A stretch of 64,000 nt of DNA, from NCBI GenBank assembly GCA_937889595.1, contig CALAOR010000088.1, positions 1 through 64,000 of the forward strand, written 5' to 3'. The position numbers and the translations under genes are program-made. This document shows positions 48,653 through 57,360 of this stretch, in pieces. Origin of the DNA: an uncultured bacterium (GTDB lineage Bacteria; Oederibacteriota; PGYV01; Palsa-1178). The notes beneath the pieces are model-generated. The model saw nothing but the letters and a program-made list of their open reading frames with translations, did not search any database and was not told where the DNA came from. The first letter of the stretch is position 1; every line of letters begins with the position of its first letter.

Positions 48653-49090
48653 TTATTGGGCTTTTTTGTTCATGGCAGTGTGTGAACCTGTCACTTCGCT
48701 CAGCGTTGTGTCCTTCAGGTATCCGCTTACCAGCTTGTCAAGCCTTACCCATACTTTCCTTATGCCGCATTTGGGGGCGTTGCCGCAGAAATCAAAATCA
48801 GCCGCACATTTTGTGGTGGCAGTGCCTTTTTCCACGGCCTGCAATATGTCAAATACAGTGATCTTATCCGGCGGGACCGCAAGCATAAAACCGCCTTTTT
48901 CCCCCTTTAGGCTTTTTACCAGATTTGCCTTCCTCATGGCGACGAATATATTCTCCAGGTACCTGTTTGAAATGTCCTCTTTGGAGGAAATTTCCTTGAT
49001 TGAAACAGGGGTGTTATTCTTCTCATCAAAAGATATGGCCAGATGGGTTAAAGCCCTCAAAGCGTATCTCCCTTTTGTGGAAACATTCAT
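48653..49090 (-). CDS. IscR-like Rrf2 regulator (copy 3)
   Basis: A 145-residue Rrf2 protein: MNVSTKGRYALRALTHLA, recognition helix ISNRYLENIFVAMRKANLV, wing GEKGGFMLAVPPDKITV, and Cys at CAADFDFCGNAPKC (C95, C102, C108 or so). Heads the iscS-nadA-iscU-mnmA operon like iscR of classic isc operons. A 19-bp operator right after its -10 box suggests autorepression. Confidence 0.93.
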   Translation of the reverse strand: MNVSTKGRYALRALTHLAISFDEKNNTPVSIKEISSKEDISNRYLENIFVAMRKANLVKSLKGEKGGFMLAVPPDKITVFDILQAVEKGTATTKCAADFDFCGNAPKCGIRKVWVRLDKLVSGYLKDTTLSEVTGSHTAMNKKAQ

Positions 49091-49120
49091 ATAACACCTC
49101 TTTTAAACGGTTTTGTACAA

Positions 49121-49168
49121 TATCACCTGTCGTGTGATAATTATAACAATTTTCAGCTCCGTTGTCAA
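49121..49168 (-). promoter_or_regulatory. Promoter with TATCAC-N7-GTGATA operator (isc operon)
   Basis: TTGACA (49168-49163), 17 nt, TATAAT (49145-49140), then TATCACCTGTCGTGTGATA (49121-49139). Identical layout and 15 of 19 matching bases to the site at 40063. Confidence 0.82.
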
Positions 49169-49232
49169 GCAGGTTGAAAAATAATCGCAAAAATGTTATA
49201 TTAAATTATAAAAAATACATGTGGGGTGAACC

Positions 49233-49526
49233 ATGAGATACATAACTACCGTGCTTTTGTTTTTACTGTTTAATACTTCCTGTGTTTCTACCGGCCCGTT
49301 TAAACAGGACTTAGGCGGCACAAGAGCCGTCATAACCGGTGTCGGAGGGGATCCTGTTATCATTGTCTGCCGCCAGATTGATCTAAACGCAAACTCCGCC
49401 GTGGGAACGCTTAAACCCGGGGACAGCGTAAAGGTATTAAAAAAGACAGCCACAGCCGCGCTCATACAGCTGGATAACGGTAATACGGGATGGATTGATA
49501 TAAAAGCGGTTAATAACAACGAATAG
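49233..49526 (+). CDS. SH3-like lipoprotein
   Basis: A 97-residue plus-strand protein: short signal peptide with lipobox NTSC (Cys17), then a bacterial SH3-like domain (CRQIDLNANSAVGTLKPGDSVKVLKKTATAALIQLDNGNTGWIDIKAV). The closing G-W-I/V is typical of SH3_3. Probably binds cell wall peptide or a partner. GGGGTG precedes the ATG. Convergent with the giant gene that follows. Confidence 0.8.
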   Translation: MRYITTVLLFLLFNTSCVSTGPFKQDLGGTRAVITGVGGDPVIIVCRQIDLNANSAVGTLKPGDSVKVLKKTATAALIQLDNGNTGWIDIKAVNNNE

Positions 49527-49665
49527 AGTTTGATGCGGGTGGTGCCCCGAGCCTGCAAACTGGTGTGCCACCCATGCACGATTTTGCCCTATCTACCTTC
49601 TACTTTCTGTATGTTTTGACCTTCTTCTACTATAACCTATATACTCTCTGAATGTTTTGACTATC

Positions 49666-49695
49666 AAAAAAACCGGGCTTTCACCCGGTCTTTTT
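49666..49695. terminator. Bidirectional terminator
   Basis: ACCGGG-CTTTCA-CCCGGT (49672-49689) with an A-run before and a T-run after; it separates the convergent lipoprotein gene and the giant surface-protein gene. Confidence 0.85.
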
Positions 49696-49740
49696 GCTTT
49701 TTATCTGAGCCTCAATTAATCCTGGTAATTTGTAATTGCC

Positions 49741-52700
49741 TTACCGTATTACCGCGACCTTTGCCTTTACCGTATAAGACGATGTCTGTATGGTTATTAT
49801 ATACGTGCCGCTTGCCACCACTTTGCCGCCCGCGTTGAAGCCGTCCCATATGGCCTCATCCTGATCCTTACCGCCGTCAACGGTCCCGTTAAAGAGTTCC
49901 TTTATGAGCGTTCCGTTTATATTGAACACTTTGATTTTAACCGTGCCTGCCCCGTGTATGTTGTAAACTATCCTTGTCCTCTCTCCTTTGCCGGGATCTA
50001 TGACGTTTTTATATATCCTGATTTCATTGTCGGGTATTTCCGCTTTCTTTTCGTACGTTCCGTTCGTTGTCCCTGAATTGCCGCAGACATCCGCATAGGC
50101 AACCTTGATCGTGTCTATATCCCCGTAACCAGTCTGCTTCGGATAAACAAACCTGTAAGTCCATGATGTTTGAGGCACTAAAACCGCCGTGAACAGCTGT
50201 GAGGGATGGGCGCTGTGCGGTTTTACGGATGCCACAGGATTAGAGACAAAAGGTATATTGCTGATAACATCTATTGTTACGCTGCCGTTTGGCCAGTGAT
50301 TATATGTTGCAAATACCTTTATCACAGGCGTCGCACCCGTGCATATGACTGTTCCTGTGCAGCAGGCCGTGAGGGTCGCAGTCAAAGTCACTGTTGGGGT
50401 GAATGATTGTGTTCCGGGAACCCCCAAAGTGCATGTCGGCGTGGGCGAAAATGTCTGCGTAAATGTTGCAGTTCCCGGAGGCGCAAACCCTGTCGGGGTT
50501 GCCGTTTGTGTCACTGTCTTTGTCGCTGAAGGAGTCAGTGTCAATACCGGCACGGTCAGTGTAAGAGTGGCGGTCGCCGTGAATTCCCACAGGCAGGCAT
50601 TGCCTGTCAGGTTGCCCGTGCTGTCAGATGCCCTGTTGCATATTGTCATCATGGTAGTGTCGGTTCCTATAACCTGCGCTGTAAACATGACATTGCCTGA
50701 ACCGCCCGGAGGTATGCTTCCGAGGTTCCATGTGTATACTGAACCGGTTGAAGAGGTCGGAGCCGGTAAAGATGACACAAATTGTATTTGTGTGCTTAAA
50801 ACTCCCGACAGGTTGTCAGTTATCGTATAGGCATTTACTGTCGCCCCTGAAGCGTTATTGTAGGAAAGCACATAGGAAAGGTTATCCCCGTTATTTGCGT
50901 ATGGGGGGTAGACTGATTTGCTAAGCGTCATCCCTGATGGCGTCAAATTTACTGTTATTGTTATTGTCATTGTCGGTGTCGGCGAGAATGTCTGTGTAAA
51001 TGTCCCGGTCCCGGAAAACAGCGTCATTGTCGGTGTAGGCGAGAATGTCTGCGTAAATGTCCCGGTCCCGAAAAACAGCGTCATAGTCGGCGTAGGAGAG
51101 AATGTCTGTGTAAATGTCCCAGTTCCGGAAAACGACGTCAGGGTCAATGTTAGTGTTACTGTACATGTCGGTGTTACTGTATATGTAGGTGTTACTGTGC
51201 GTGTTACTGTCGGCGTAAATGTCGCAGTCCCGAATAACAGCGTCATAGTCGGCGTAGGAGAGAATGTCTGTGTAAATGTCCCGGTTCCGGAAAACAGCGT
51301 CATTGTCGGTGTCGGCGAGAATGTCTGCGTAAATGTCCCGGTCCCGAAAAACAGCGTCATAGTCGGCGTAGGAGAGAATGTCTGTGTAAATGTCCCAGTT
51401 CCGGAAAACGACGTCAGGGTCAATGTTAGTGTTACTGTACATGTCGGTGTTACTGTATATGTAGGTGTTACTGTGCGTGTTACTGTCGGCGTAAATGTCC
51501 CGGTCCCGAAAAACAGCGTCATAGTCGGCGTAGGAGAGAATGTCTGTGTAAATGTCCCAGTTCCGGAAAACGGCGTCGGGGTCAGTGTTAGTGTTACTGT
51601 ATATGTCTTTGTTACTGTGACGGTTGTTGTCGGCGACCAGCACATCACATCCGCGGCCACCCAGTTTGAGGCGATTGGCGCGGAACCTGAGGCGTAAAAT
51701 ATCAGTGCCTGGTTTGATATGGTGGAATTGCAGGTATTTGCCGTACCCCACCAGGTGAACGAACCTGACTGAAGAGATACTGAGCCTATATCGCAGTTTA
51801 CTACTCCTCCGGTCTTTGTGCAGCCTCCGGCATTTCCAATATAATTCACTCCTGTGGGTACCGTGTCATAGATTGCCGTGCTCGCAGCCGTATTCCTTGG
51901 CGCGTAAACCGTGAAGTTATCGTATGAGTCCTGCACTCCGGCGCCGTCTCCGGTTTGCTGGCCGACTCCCGGCCTCCAACCGTCATTGGATATTGCTCCT
52001 GTTCCGTTGCAGTCCCAATTAGTATCTCCACCCGGGCCTATATTAGGCACTGTATAATCCAGATCCCACACAGCCGGTTCAGGATCGCCTCTCGCCCAGA
52101 CCTTTGCCTGTATGCGCTGGCCTGTCCCGGCGTTAGCCGCAAGAATCCTCATCCTGTACCATTTTTTTGGTGAAATCATTCCTATGCTCGGCGTATTTGT
52201 ATAAGACCCTGTAGCTCCCGAGATAATACTTCCGCATCCCAACATATTTCCCGTGCCGCACTGGGAAATAAATAAAACCGCCGGGTTGACATCTATTGAA
52301 GCCCATATACCTATGGATCTTCCCGCAGTTCCGGTCAAGTTATTTGACCTTATTATTATCGCCGCGTCAGCGCCGCTGTAAGCCGAGTCTTCTATATAAA
52401 AATCAGAAATAATCATGCCTGTGCAAAACGCGTCAATCGCGTTGCCGGAGATTCCGTCATCAAGCAACAAAGCCGGATATGTGGTCGCGGCACCGCTTCC
52501 TGTAATGTATGCTCCGCCTGTAGCGCACGGGTCCTTTACTGTCCACGTTCCCGGCCCTGTTCCATTGTAAGGAGAATACTGCCATCCCTGAGGAGGACCT
52601 GTGGAGGAATCATAAATTCCGGCCGGTATATTATCAAACGGTGCGAAATCCTTTAAGGCAAATCCGTTGATATCATATGAAAGCACGTAAGTTATGTTGC

Positions 52701-53718
52701 TGCCCGCCAGAAGCGAGGCCGCACTTTCTGTTTTTAATATTGATATTGCGGGAGCTCCGACCGTAACAGCCGCGGACGCCATAGCCGTTGTTACTCCTGG
52801 CTGGGTCGCTGTCGCAGTATTTGTATAAATTGTTCCAGTAGCACTTAATGTGTTCGATTTTAAAAGCATCCACACCGTGCCTGTTTGCATTCCCGCCATG
52901 CCGGCTCTATCAGGAAAGTTCCATACCCCTGTCCCTCCTGCCACAGGCGCCGTGACTGAACCTCCGGGTATGCTTGTGGGTCCGTATGATACGACAGTGA
53001 AATCTGTTCCACCAGGCACAGGATCGGTAATAGAAAACGCTCCGGGCCCGCCATAGCTGTAATCCATGGAAAATAATATTTCATCCCCTGCCGCGGCTAA
53101 CGAACCTTCATACCTATTTGTAATACTATTGGAAGCCGGCGGCACAACAATAGGAATCGGCACAGACACATATCCCTGGTCAGGGCTTGTGCAGCCAGGC
53201 GCAAGATTGGACCAGTCGCTGGCTCCCAGATTATTGCCTCTTTGCCCGACTATTAAATAAAAACTAGTGGGATTACAAACCGATGAAAAATAATCAGCTG
53301 TCGGCATATGGACAGTAAATACATACGACAGCGGCAAACCTGCTGCTACTGCGCAATCCAAGCATGTCAGGTTTGTGTATGGATATGGTTCGTTAATCGG
53401 GGTTTGCATAAGCCCTACTTGGGTTGGATCCGCGAAAGTAACGTCTTTCCTGTCTATACCATATCCGTCCACCACAAATACCTGCCCTGCAGTACCCACT
53501 GCTTCCGGGGCTGGCTGGGTTGATATTGCCGCAGACAGGAATGGTGTGTCATTGTTTGACGCGCACAAATTAACCGTAACCTGCACAAGGTCGCCATAGC
53601 CTGGGTTTGTAGGAACTATACTGACGGATGTTATTTTTGAAGCGCTGGCAAATAACTGCCCGTAAAACACAAACGCAGACAAAACAACCGCAAGCCTGAA
53701 CAGATTTATCTTTTTCAT
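49741..53718 (-). CDS. Giant secreted protein with DUF11-type domains, Thr/Pro repeat and FlgD-like C-terminus
   Basis: A 1325-residue exported protein. Signal peptide (1-25); N-terminal beta domain; DUF11-like units (AAGDEILFSMDYSYGGPGAFSITDPVPGG, GSNITYVLSYDINGF, GDNLSYVLSYNNASG); a central low-complexity Thr/Pro stretch of about 220 residues built from 19-residue units such as SGTGTFTQTFSPTPTMTL; and a final FlgD/CHU-C-like Ig fold (RIVYNIHGAGTVKIKVFNINGTLIKELF...AIWDGFNAGGKVVASGTYIITI). Such C-terminal domains are sorting signals in secretion linked to PorV-type proteins, and a PorV family gene is next. A surface adhesin or matrix protein is likely. Confidence 0.85.
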   Translation of the reverse strand: MKKINLFRLAVVLSAFVFYGQLFASASKITSVSIVPTNPGYGDLVQVTVNLCASNNDTPFLSAAISTQPAPEAVGTAGQVFVVDGYGIDRKDVTFADPTQVGLMQTPINEPYPYTNLTCLDCAVAAGLPLSYVFTVHMPTADYFSSVCNPTSFYLIVGQRGNNLGASDWSNLAPGCTSPDQGYVSVPIPIVVPPASNSITNRYEGSLAAAGDEILFSMDYSYGGPGAFSITDPVPGGTDFTVVSYGPTSIPGGSVTAPVAGGTGVWNFPDRAGMAGMQTGTVWMLLKSNTLSATGTIYTNTATATQPGVTTAMASAAVTVGAPAISILKTESAASLLAGSNITYVLSYDINGFALKDFAPFDNIPAGIYDSSTGPPQGWQYSPYNGTGPGTWTVKDPCATGGAYITGSGAATTYPALLLDDGISGNAIDAFCTGMIISDFYIEDSAYSGADAAIIIRSNNLTGTAGRSIGIWASIDVNPAVLFISQCGTGNMLGCGSIISGATGSYTNTPSIGMISPKKWYRMRILAANAGTGQRIQAKVWARGDPEPAVWDLDYTVPNIGPGGDTNWDCNGTGAISNDGWRPGVGQQTGDGAGVQDSYDNFTVYAPRNTAASTAIYDTVPTGVNYIGNAGGCTKTGGVVNCDIGSVSLQSGSFTWWGTANTCNSTISNQALIFYASGSAPIASNWVAADVMCWSPTTTVTVTKTYTVTLTLTPTPFSGTGTFTQTFSPTPTMTLFFGTGTFTPTVTRTVTPTYTVTPTCTVTLTLTLTSFSGTGTFTQTFSPTPTMTLFFGTGTFTQTFSPTPTMTLFSGTGTFTQTFSPTPTMTLLFGTATFTPTVTRTVTPTYTVTPTCTVTLTLTLTSFSGTGTFTQTFSPTPTMTLFFGTGTFTQTFSPTPTMTLFSGTGTFTQTFSPTPTMTITITVNLTPSGMTLSKSVYPPYANNGDNLSYVLSYNNASGATVNAYTITDNLSGVLSTQIQFVSSLPAPTSSTGSVYTWNLGSIPPGGSGNVMFTAQVIGTDTTMMTICNRASDSTGNLTGNACLWEFTATATLTLTVPVLTLTPSATKTVTQTATPTGFAPPGTATFTQTFSPTPTCTLGVPGTQSFTPTVTLTATLTACCTGTVICTGATPVIKVFATYNHWPNGSVTIDVISNIPFVSNPVASVKPHSAHPSQLFTAVLVPQTSWTYRFVYPKQTGYGDIDTIKVAYADVCGNSGTTNGTYEKKAEIPDNEIRIYKNVIDPGKGERTRIVYNIHGAGTVKIKVFNINGTLIKELFNGTVDGGKDQDEAIWDGFNAGGKVVASGTYIITIQTSSYTVKAKVAVIR
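50965..51600. repeat. Tandem 57-bp repeats with a 276-bp higher-order duplication
   Basis: Units of 57 bp (for example 50968-51024, 51025-51081) encode the 19-residue Thr/Pro repeat. A longer block (51082-51240) recurs at 51358-51516, i.e. a 276-bp period, nearly identical. Expect length variation between strains and assembly risk here. Confidence 0.9.
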
Positions 53719-53786
53719 TTCAGATCTCCTTTTTTAATCCCTCGCACTACATACGACAGAAACAGCCTTAAATAAGTTCCATATAT

Positions 53787-54740
53787 TTACTCTTTTTTCT
53801 TGTCCTGGGACCCATCAAACAAGGCCACGTCAAGACTTATCCTGTTGGTCGCGCCGAGCACGTCAAAAGGCTGGTATGAATATGAAAAAGTAACCCTGTC
53901 CAGCAGGATGCCTATTCCCATGGATACGCTGGATGCGTCATGCCTGAAGCCATATCCCGCGCGAAGGCATAACACTTCGAATAGATTAAGGTCCGCACCC
54001 AGGTCAAGGGTGGGCAGTTCGTCTTTGGAAACCAGTCGGTTTACATCGAGCCCCATGGTAAGTTTTGCCGCGTCCCCGATCTTTAGTTTCATACCCATGC
54101 CTGCCTTAAAATTCGTGGGCATGGGATCGACAACAGATATATAAGCCGACTGGCCTCCTATGTTTTGTATCACCAATCCCGCGTAAGTGTCGGGGTTCTT
54201 GGCAATGGCAAATAGAAGGCCCAAATCCGCGGCAAAACCGCTCTTGTTATAAATAAACAGCTTGCTGTAAAAATATTTAAGGTTGACCCCGGCGCTTAAC
54301 CATCCAAATACAGGATAGGCATATGAAACCGTGGCTATGACGTCAGAATTATCCACATTTCCCTTCTGGTCCCCGTAATCGTTATAATAAGGAAAATCAA
54401 ATGTATAATCCAAAACAACCCCCGCGCCTATGACCCCGTATTTACCATTTTCGATTGGGAACGCAGACGCGACATATTCGCAGTTAGTGTCCGCAAATGA
54501 GGAAAAATGCGTGAAAGAAACAACAATATTTTTTAATGAAGCAAGCCCTGAAGGGTTATAAATGATGGAATTGACATCGTCGGATATGCCGGCAAAAACA
54601 TCCCCCATGCCCGCTGTCCTTGCCGGAGGCGCCAGCCGTAAAAAATCCGCGCCCACCCCGCCTGAGGCCCGCAAACAAAAAGGAATTGACACGATTAAAC
54701 AAATAACCACAATTATCCCGCTTAACCTTTTATCCCGCAC
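53787..54740 (-). CDS. PorV/PorQ-family outer-membrane protein
   Basis: A 317-residue exported barrel protein: signal peptide, then FLRLAPPARTAGMGDVFAGISDDVNSIIYNPSGLASLKN, the PorV/UPF0164 opening, and about 14 strands with GLVIQNIGGQ and a TFSYSYQPFDVLGATNRISLDVAL end. In type IX-like secretion PorV-type proteins hand cargo to the surface. I chose the GTG at 54740 (behind GAGGGATG); the longer ORF starts inside simple-sequence DNA made of repeated GCGGATTG words and gives a Cys-rich, non-signal head. Confidence 0.85.
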   Translation of the reverse strand: MRDKRLSGIIVVICLIVSIPFCLRASGGVGADFLRLAPPARTAGMGDVFAGISDDVNSIIYNPSGLASLKNIVVSFTHFSSFADTNCEYVASAFPIENGKYGVIGAGVVLDYTFDFPYYNDYGDQKGNVDNSDVIATVSYAYPVFGWLSAGVNLKYFYSKLFIYNKSGFAADLGLLFAIAKNPDTYAGLVIQNIGGQSAYISVVDPMPTNFKAGMGMKLKIGDAAKLTMGLDVNRLVSKDELPTLDLGADLNLFEVLCLRAGYGFRHDASSVSMGIGILLDRVTFSYSYQPFDVLGATNRISLDVALFDGSQDKKKE

Positions 54741-54863
54741 ATCATCCCTCGCAAGTTGGAGTCTTAAATCACAAATCCCATTAGGCATCCGGCACTTGAC
54801 ATTCGGTGCCCACCCTTCAACAATCCGCAATCCACAATCCGCGCTCCGCAATTCACTTTATGC

Positions 54864-55853
54864 TCACTTCACCACCGCCGCCTTTATCCGCCTCTCTATC
54901 ATGTCCGTCTTTATATAAACTATGTACATATCCGCCGCGATCATGGACCCGCTGTCATTTGTCCCGTCCCAGCTGACTTCGTATATGCCGGGCTGCCTTG
55001 TTCCTTTAAAAATTGATTTTATTGATTCTCCCTTTTTATTGTAAACCTGCACTATAACCGGCGACTCTGTCTTTACCTGGTATTTCAGCGTCATTTTACC
55101 GCCCTGGGCCGGATTAAAGACATTGTTCCTTATTTCCACGGGGCCGCTCAGTACTTCTTCTTTTTTAAAAGTTTCCCCGGTATTTTTACTGATGCCGGCT
55201 TCTGTCACGCCTGAAGAAACAGGGGCGTTTTTTGCGGTCTGAGGCTCCGCGTTGGCCTTATTAAATTTCATTGAAAATATTTTTGGAGCTGTTGCGGGCC
55301 CTTTTCCCGGGGATGAAATTCCTCCGGTCTCCGCATCAATACTCCGGATCTCTCCGGACTTATTCACAGGAACGCTGTTTACGGCGACTTCCGAAGCCGG
55401 CGCTGTTCCTTTATTCACATTGGGTTCCGCGCCAGCGGGTTTCCGGATATGTTTTGCTGTCTTTGCGACAACTGTCTTAACCTGCGCCTGCGGGCTGACT
55501 GATGCCACGGTTTCGTTTTTTACAAATGAATTCCTGGCCATGACAACCATGAATATAATTGCCGCAAAAGCAGCCGCTGTTTTGAAAATAAAAGAGACCG
55601 TTGGCCGCGCCCCAAATATCCTGTCGAGTATCGACGGCGAAGGCCTGTTAATCTTTTCCCACACGCCCACGTTGAAATCCGCGGGTATCTCTGTTTTTTC
55701 CTTAAACGATAAAGCGTTCTTAAGGGCTTTTATCGCCTTGTACTCTTTCGCGCAGTCCGCGCATGACCCTATATGTGAAATGACGTCTTTGTCATCCATC
55801 GCGTTCCCGTCAAGAATTCCCTGTAAATACTTTTTGGCCTCTGCGCATTTCAT
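54864..55853 (-). CDS. Anti-sigma factor with FlgD-like periplasmic domain
   Basis: A 329-residue single-pass protein. zf-HC2 head with H27-x3-C31-x2-C34 (SHIGSCADC), a transmembrane helix at about 90-108, a long Pro/Ala/Lys linker, then an Ig-like FlgD-type domain (NVFNPAQGGKMTLKYQVKTESPVIVQVYNKKGESIKSIFKGTRQPGIYEVSWDGTNDSG). That outer domain resembles the C-terminal domain of the giant secreted protein. It should sequester the sigma factor whose gene overlaps it by 4 bp. The outside domain may monitor secretion; that is inference. Confidence 0.88.
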   Translation of the reverse strand: MKCAEAKKYLQGILDGNAMDDKDVISHIGSCADCAKEYKAIKALKNALSFKEKTEIPADFNVGVWEKINRPSPSILDRIFGARPTVSFIFKTAAAFAAIIFMVVMARNSFVKNETVASVSPQAQVKTVVAKTAKHIRKPAGAEPNVNKGTAPASEVAVNSVPVNKSGEIRSIDAETGGISSPGKGPATAPKIFSMKFNKANAEPQTAKNAPVSSGVTEAGISKNTGETFKKEEVLSGPVEIRNNVFNPAQGGKMTLKYQVKTESPVIVQVYNKKGESIKSIFKGTRQPGIYEVSWDGTNDSGSMIAADMYIVYIKTDMIERRIKAAVVK

Positions 55854-56434
55854 TCCAAGTCACCCGGCTTTCTTAAAAGCTTTTCTTTCAGTTTTTCCCT
55901 TGCCCTGTTGAGCTTTGACTTTACGCTTCCCAGCGGCATCTTTAAAACTTCGCTTATCTCGTCGTATTCAAGCCCCTGCATGTCCCGCAGTATTATCACG
56001 TTCCTTGATTCCGCGTCAAACCCGTCCAGCTCGTCCATGATCATCTTCCTTGTTTCTTTTGCCACAAGCAGGTCATCCGCGGCCATTTGCTTGTCTGCTA
56101 TCTGTATCTCCTGCCTGCCTTCTTCCTCATCGCCGTGTATTGAATCAGTATCAAAGTACTTCCTTCGCTTCAGCAAGTCCAGCCTGTTTATGCACAGGTT
56201 CACCGTCACCCTATAGAGCCATGTCGAGAACTTTGACTTGAACCTGAACTTATCCAGACCCGTATAAGCCGCGCAAAAAACTTCCTGGGCCATATCAAGC
56301 GCCTCTTCAGCATTCCGCATGTACCGCCTGCAAAGGTCCGTCACATGCCGGCTATTTGCGGTTATTATCGCATCAAAAGCGGCCTTATCGCCTTTTTGCG
56401 CTTTCCTTATCACATCAGATTCAGGTTCCTGCAT
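55850..56434 (-). CDS. ECF RNA polymerase sigma factor (surface cluster)
   Basis: A 194-residue ECF sigma factor. Region 2: CRRYMRNAEEALDMAQEVFCAAYTGLDKFRFKSKFSTWLYRVTVNLCINRLDLLKRRK; region 4: LDGFDAESRNVIILRDMQGLEYDEISEVLKMPLGSVKSKLNRAREKLKEKL. The ATG at 56434 follows GAGGGAG. Its stop overlaps the anti-sigma start, so they are made together. Likely controls the secreted-protein and PorV genes downstream. Confidence 0.94.
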   Translation of the reverse strand: MQEPESDVIRKAQKGDKAAFDAIITANSRHVTDLCRRYMRNAEEALDMAQEVFCAAYTGLDKFRFKSKFSTWLYRVTVNLCINRLDLLKRRKYFDTDSIHGDEEEGRQEIQIADKQMAADDLLVAKETRKMIMDELDGFDAESRNVIILRDMQGLEYDEISEVLKMPLGSVKSKLNRAREKLKEKLLRKPGDLE

Positions 56435-56588
56435 TTTCTCCCTCTCAAGTATAGGACATAATCCGGACAAAATAAGTTCCAACTTTTTGTATTTTTTAAC
56501 TCAAACCCATGGGCCGGACCAAAAGGTAAATACATTTGTACATCAGTCCCGTACAATGCGTATATTATAATAGGAAGGAACTATATTT

Positions 56589-57347
56589 TCAATTTGTATT
56601 TTCATTTTTTTCGCGTGCAACCGGCCTTATTCGTTTGGTTAGGCTTTTATAAATATTCTCAGGCTTCATCGTGCCGTCTTTGCCGTAATACAGGAACATA
56701 AAGTGCAGGTGCGTCGCTGACCTTCTTGGGAAAGCGCTTTTTCCTGTCCTGCCCACAGTACCGAGCTCCTGGCCCGGATTTACTATATCTCCGGTTTTAA
56801 CGGATATTTTATCCATATGCGCGTAGTAGTAGAGCCCTTTTACGCCGGGGTCATATACCCAGACAGTATTTCCTCCCCGTATTTCACTGCCCGGCTCCCA
56901 GCCGGTATTGACCGATACCACCACTCCGTCCGAAGCGGATAATACCCTCACGGGTTTTCCGGTGCGGTCATCCTTTAAATCATGATTCCTGTCCCTGATG
57001 AATATATCATGCGCGGGATGCCCGCTATGTTTGTTGCCTTCAAAAAAATCATATCTGCTCGCTATATACCCGCTGCCTTTTTTTCCGCCTATGGAGTCCG
57101 GCCCGTATCCCTCAACCGGAAATACAAATACAGCCGGCGTGGTATCACAGGCTGCGGCATAGTAATATGAATCAAGCAGGGGCCGCATTGCCTTTACAAA
57201 GGCTTTTGCCCGTGGTTTTTGTATGGTATTATCGCGTATCTTTTTTTCAAATTTATCCCAGTTTTGGGGGGCTGTACCGGCAAATACGCAGGCAGGCGCG
57301 GTAATAAAAACGCAGAATATAACAAACAGGGTAAATTTTTTCTTCAA
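56589..57347 (-). CDS. M23-family metallopeptidase (LytM-like)
   Basis: A 252-residue exported protein: signal peptide (LKKKFTLFVIFCVFITAPACVFA), then an M23 domain with Zn-site H and D in SGHPAHDIFIRD and H-x-H in SATHLHFMFLYY, plus GNTVWVYD...YAHMDKISVKTGDIVNPGQELGTVGRTG. A full set of catalytic residues suggests active peptidoglycan endopeptidase. The start is a TTG at 57347 behind AGGAGGGG; the ORF head upstream overlaps the secretin gene and lacks a signal peptide. Confidence 0.9.
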   Translation of the reverse strand: MKKKFTLFVIFCVFITAPACVFAGTAPQNWDKFEKKIRDNTIQKPRAKAFVKAMRPLLDSYYYAAACDTTPAVFVFPVEGYGPDSIGGKKGSGYIASRYDFFEGNKHSGHPAHDIFIRDRNHDLKDDRTGKPVRVLSASDGVVVSVNTGWEPGSEIRGGNTVWVYDPGVKGLYYYAHMDKISVKTGDIVNPGQELGTVGRTGKSAFPRRSATHLHFMFLYYGKDGTMKPENIYKSLTKRIRPVAREKNENTN

Positions 57348-57360
57348 ACGCCCCTCCTGA

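Noticed and set aside
49196-49579. Minus-strand ORF of 127 codons opposite the SH3-like lipoprotein
   Set aside because: The plus-strand gene has a ribosome site, a lipobox and a domain; the opposite ORF has none of these.
50918-51697. Long plus- and minus-strand ORFs rich in Val/Asn/Gly or Asp/Tyr over the repeat region
   Set aside because: They are out-of-frame readings of the 57-bp repeats in the giant gene; repeats keep all frames open.
54741-54863. Extended N-terminus for the PorV-family protein from upstream simple-sequence DNA
   Set aside because: The extension is encoded by GCGGATTG-type repeats and would bury the signal peptide.
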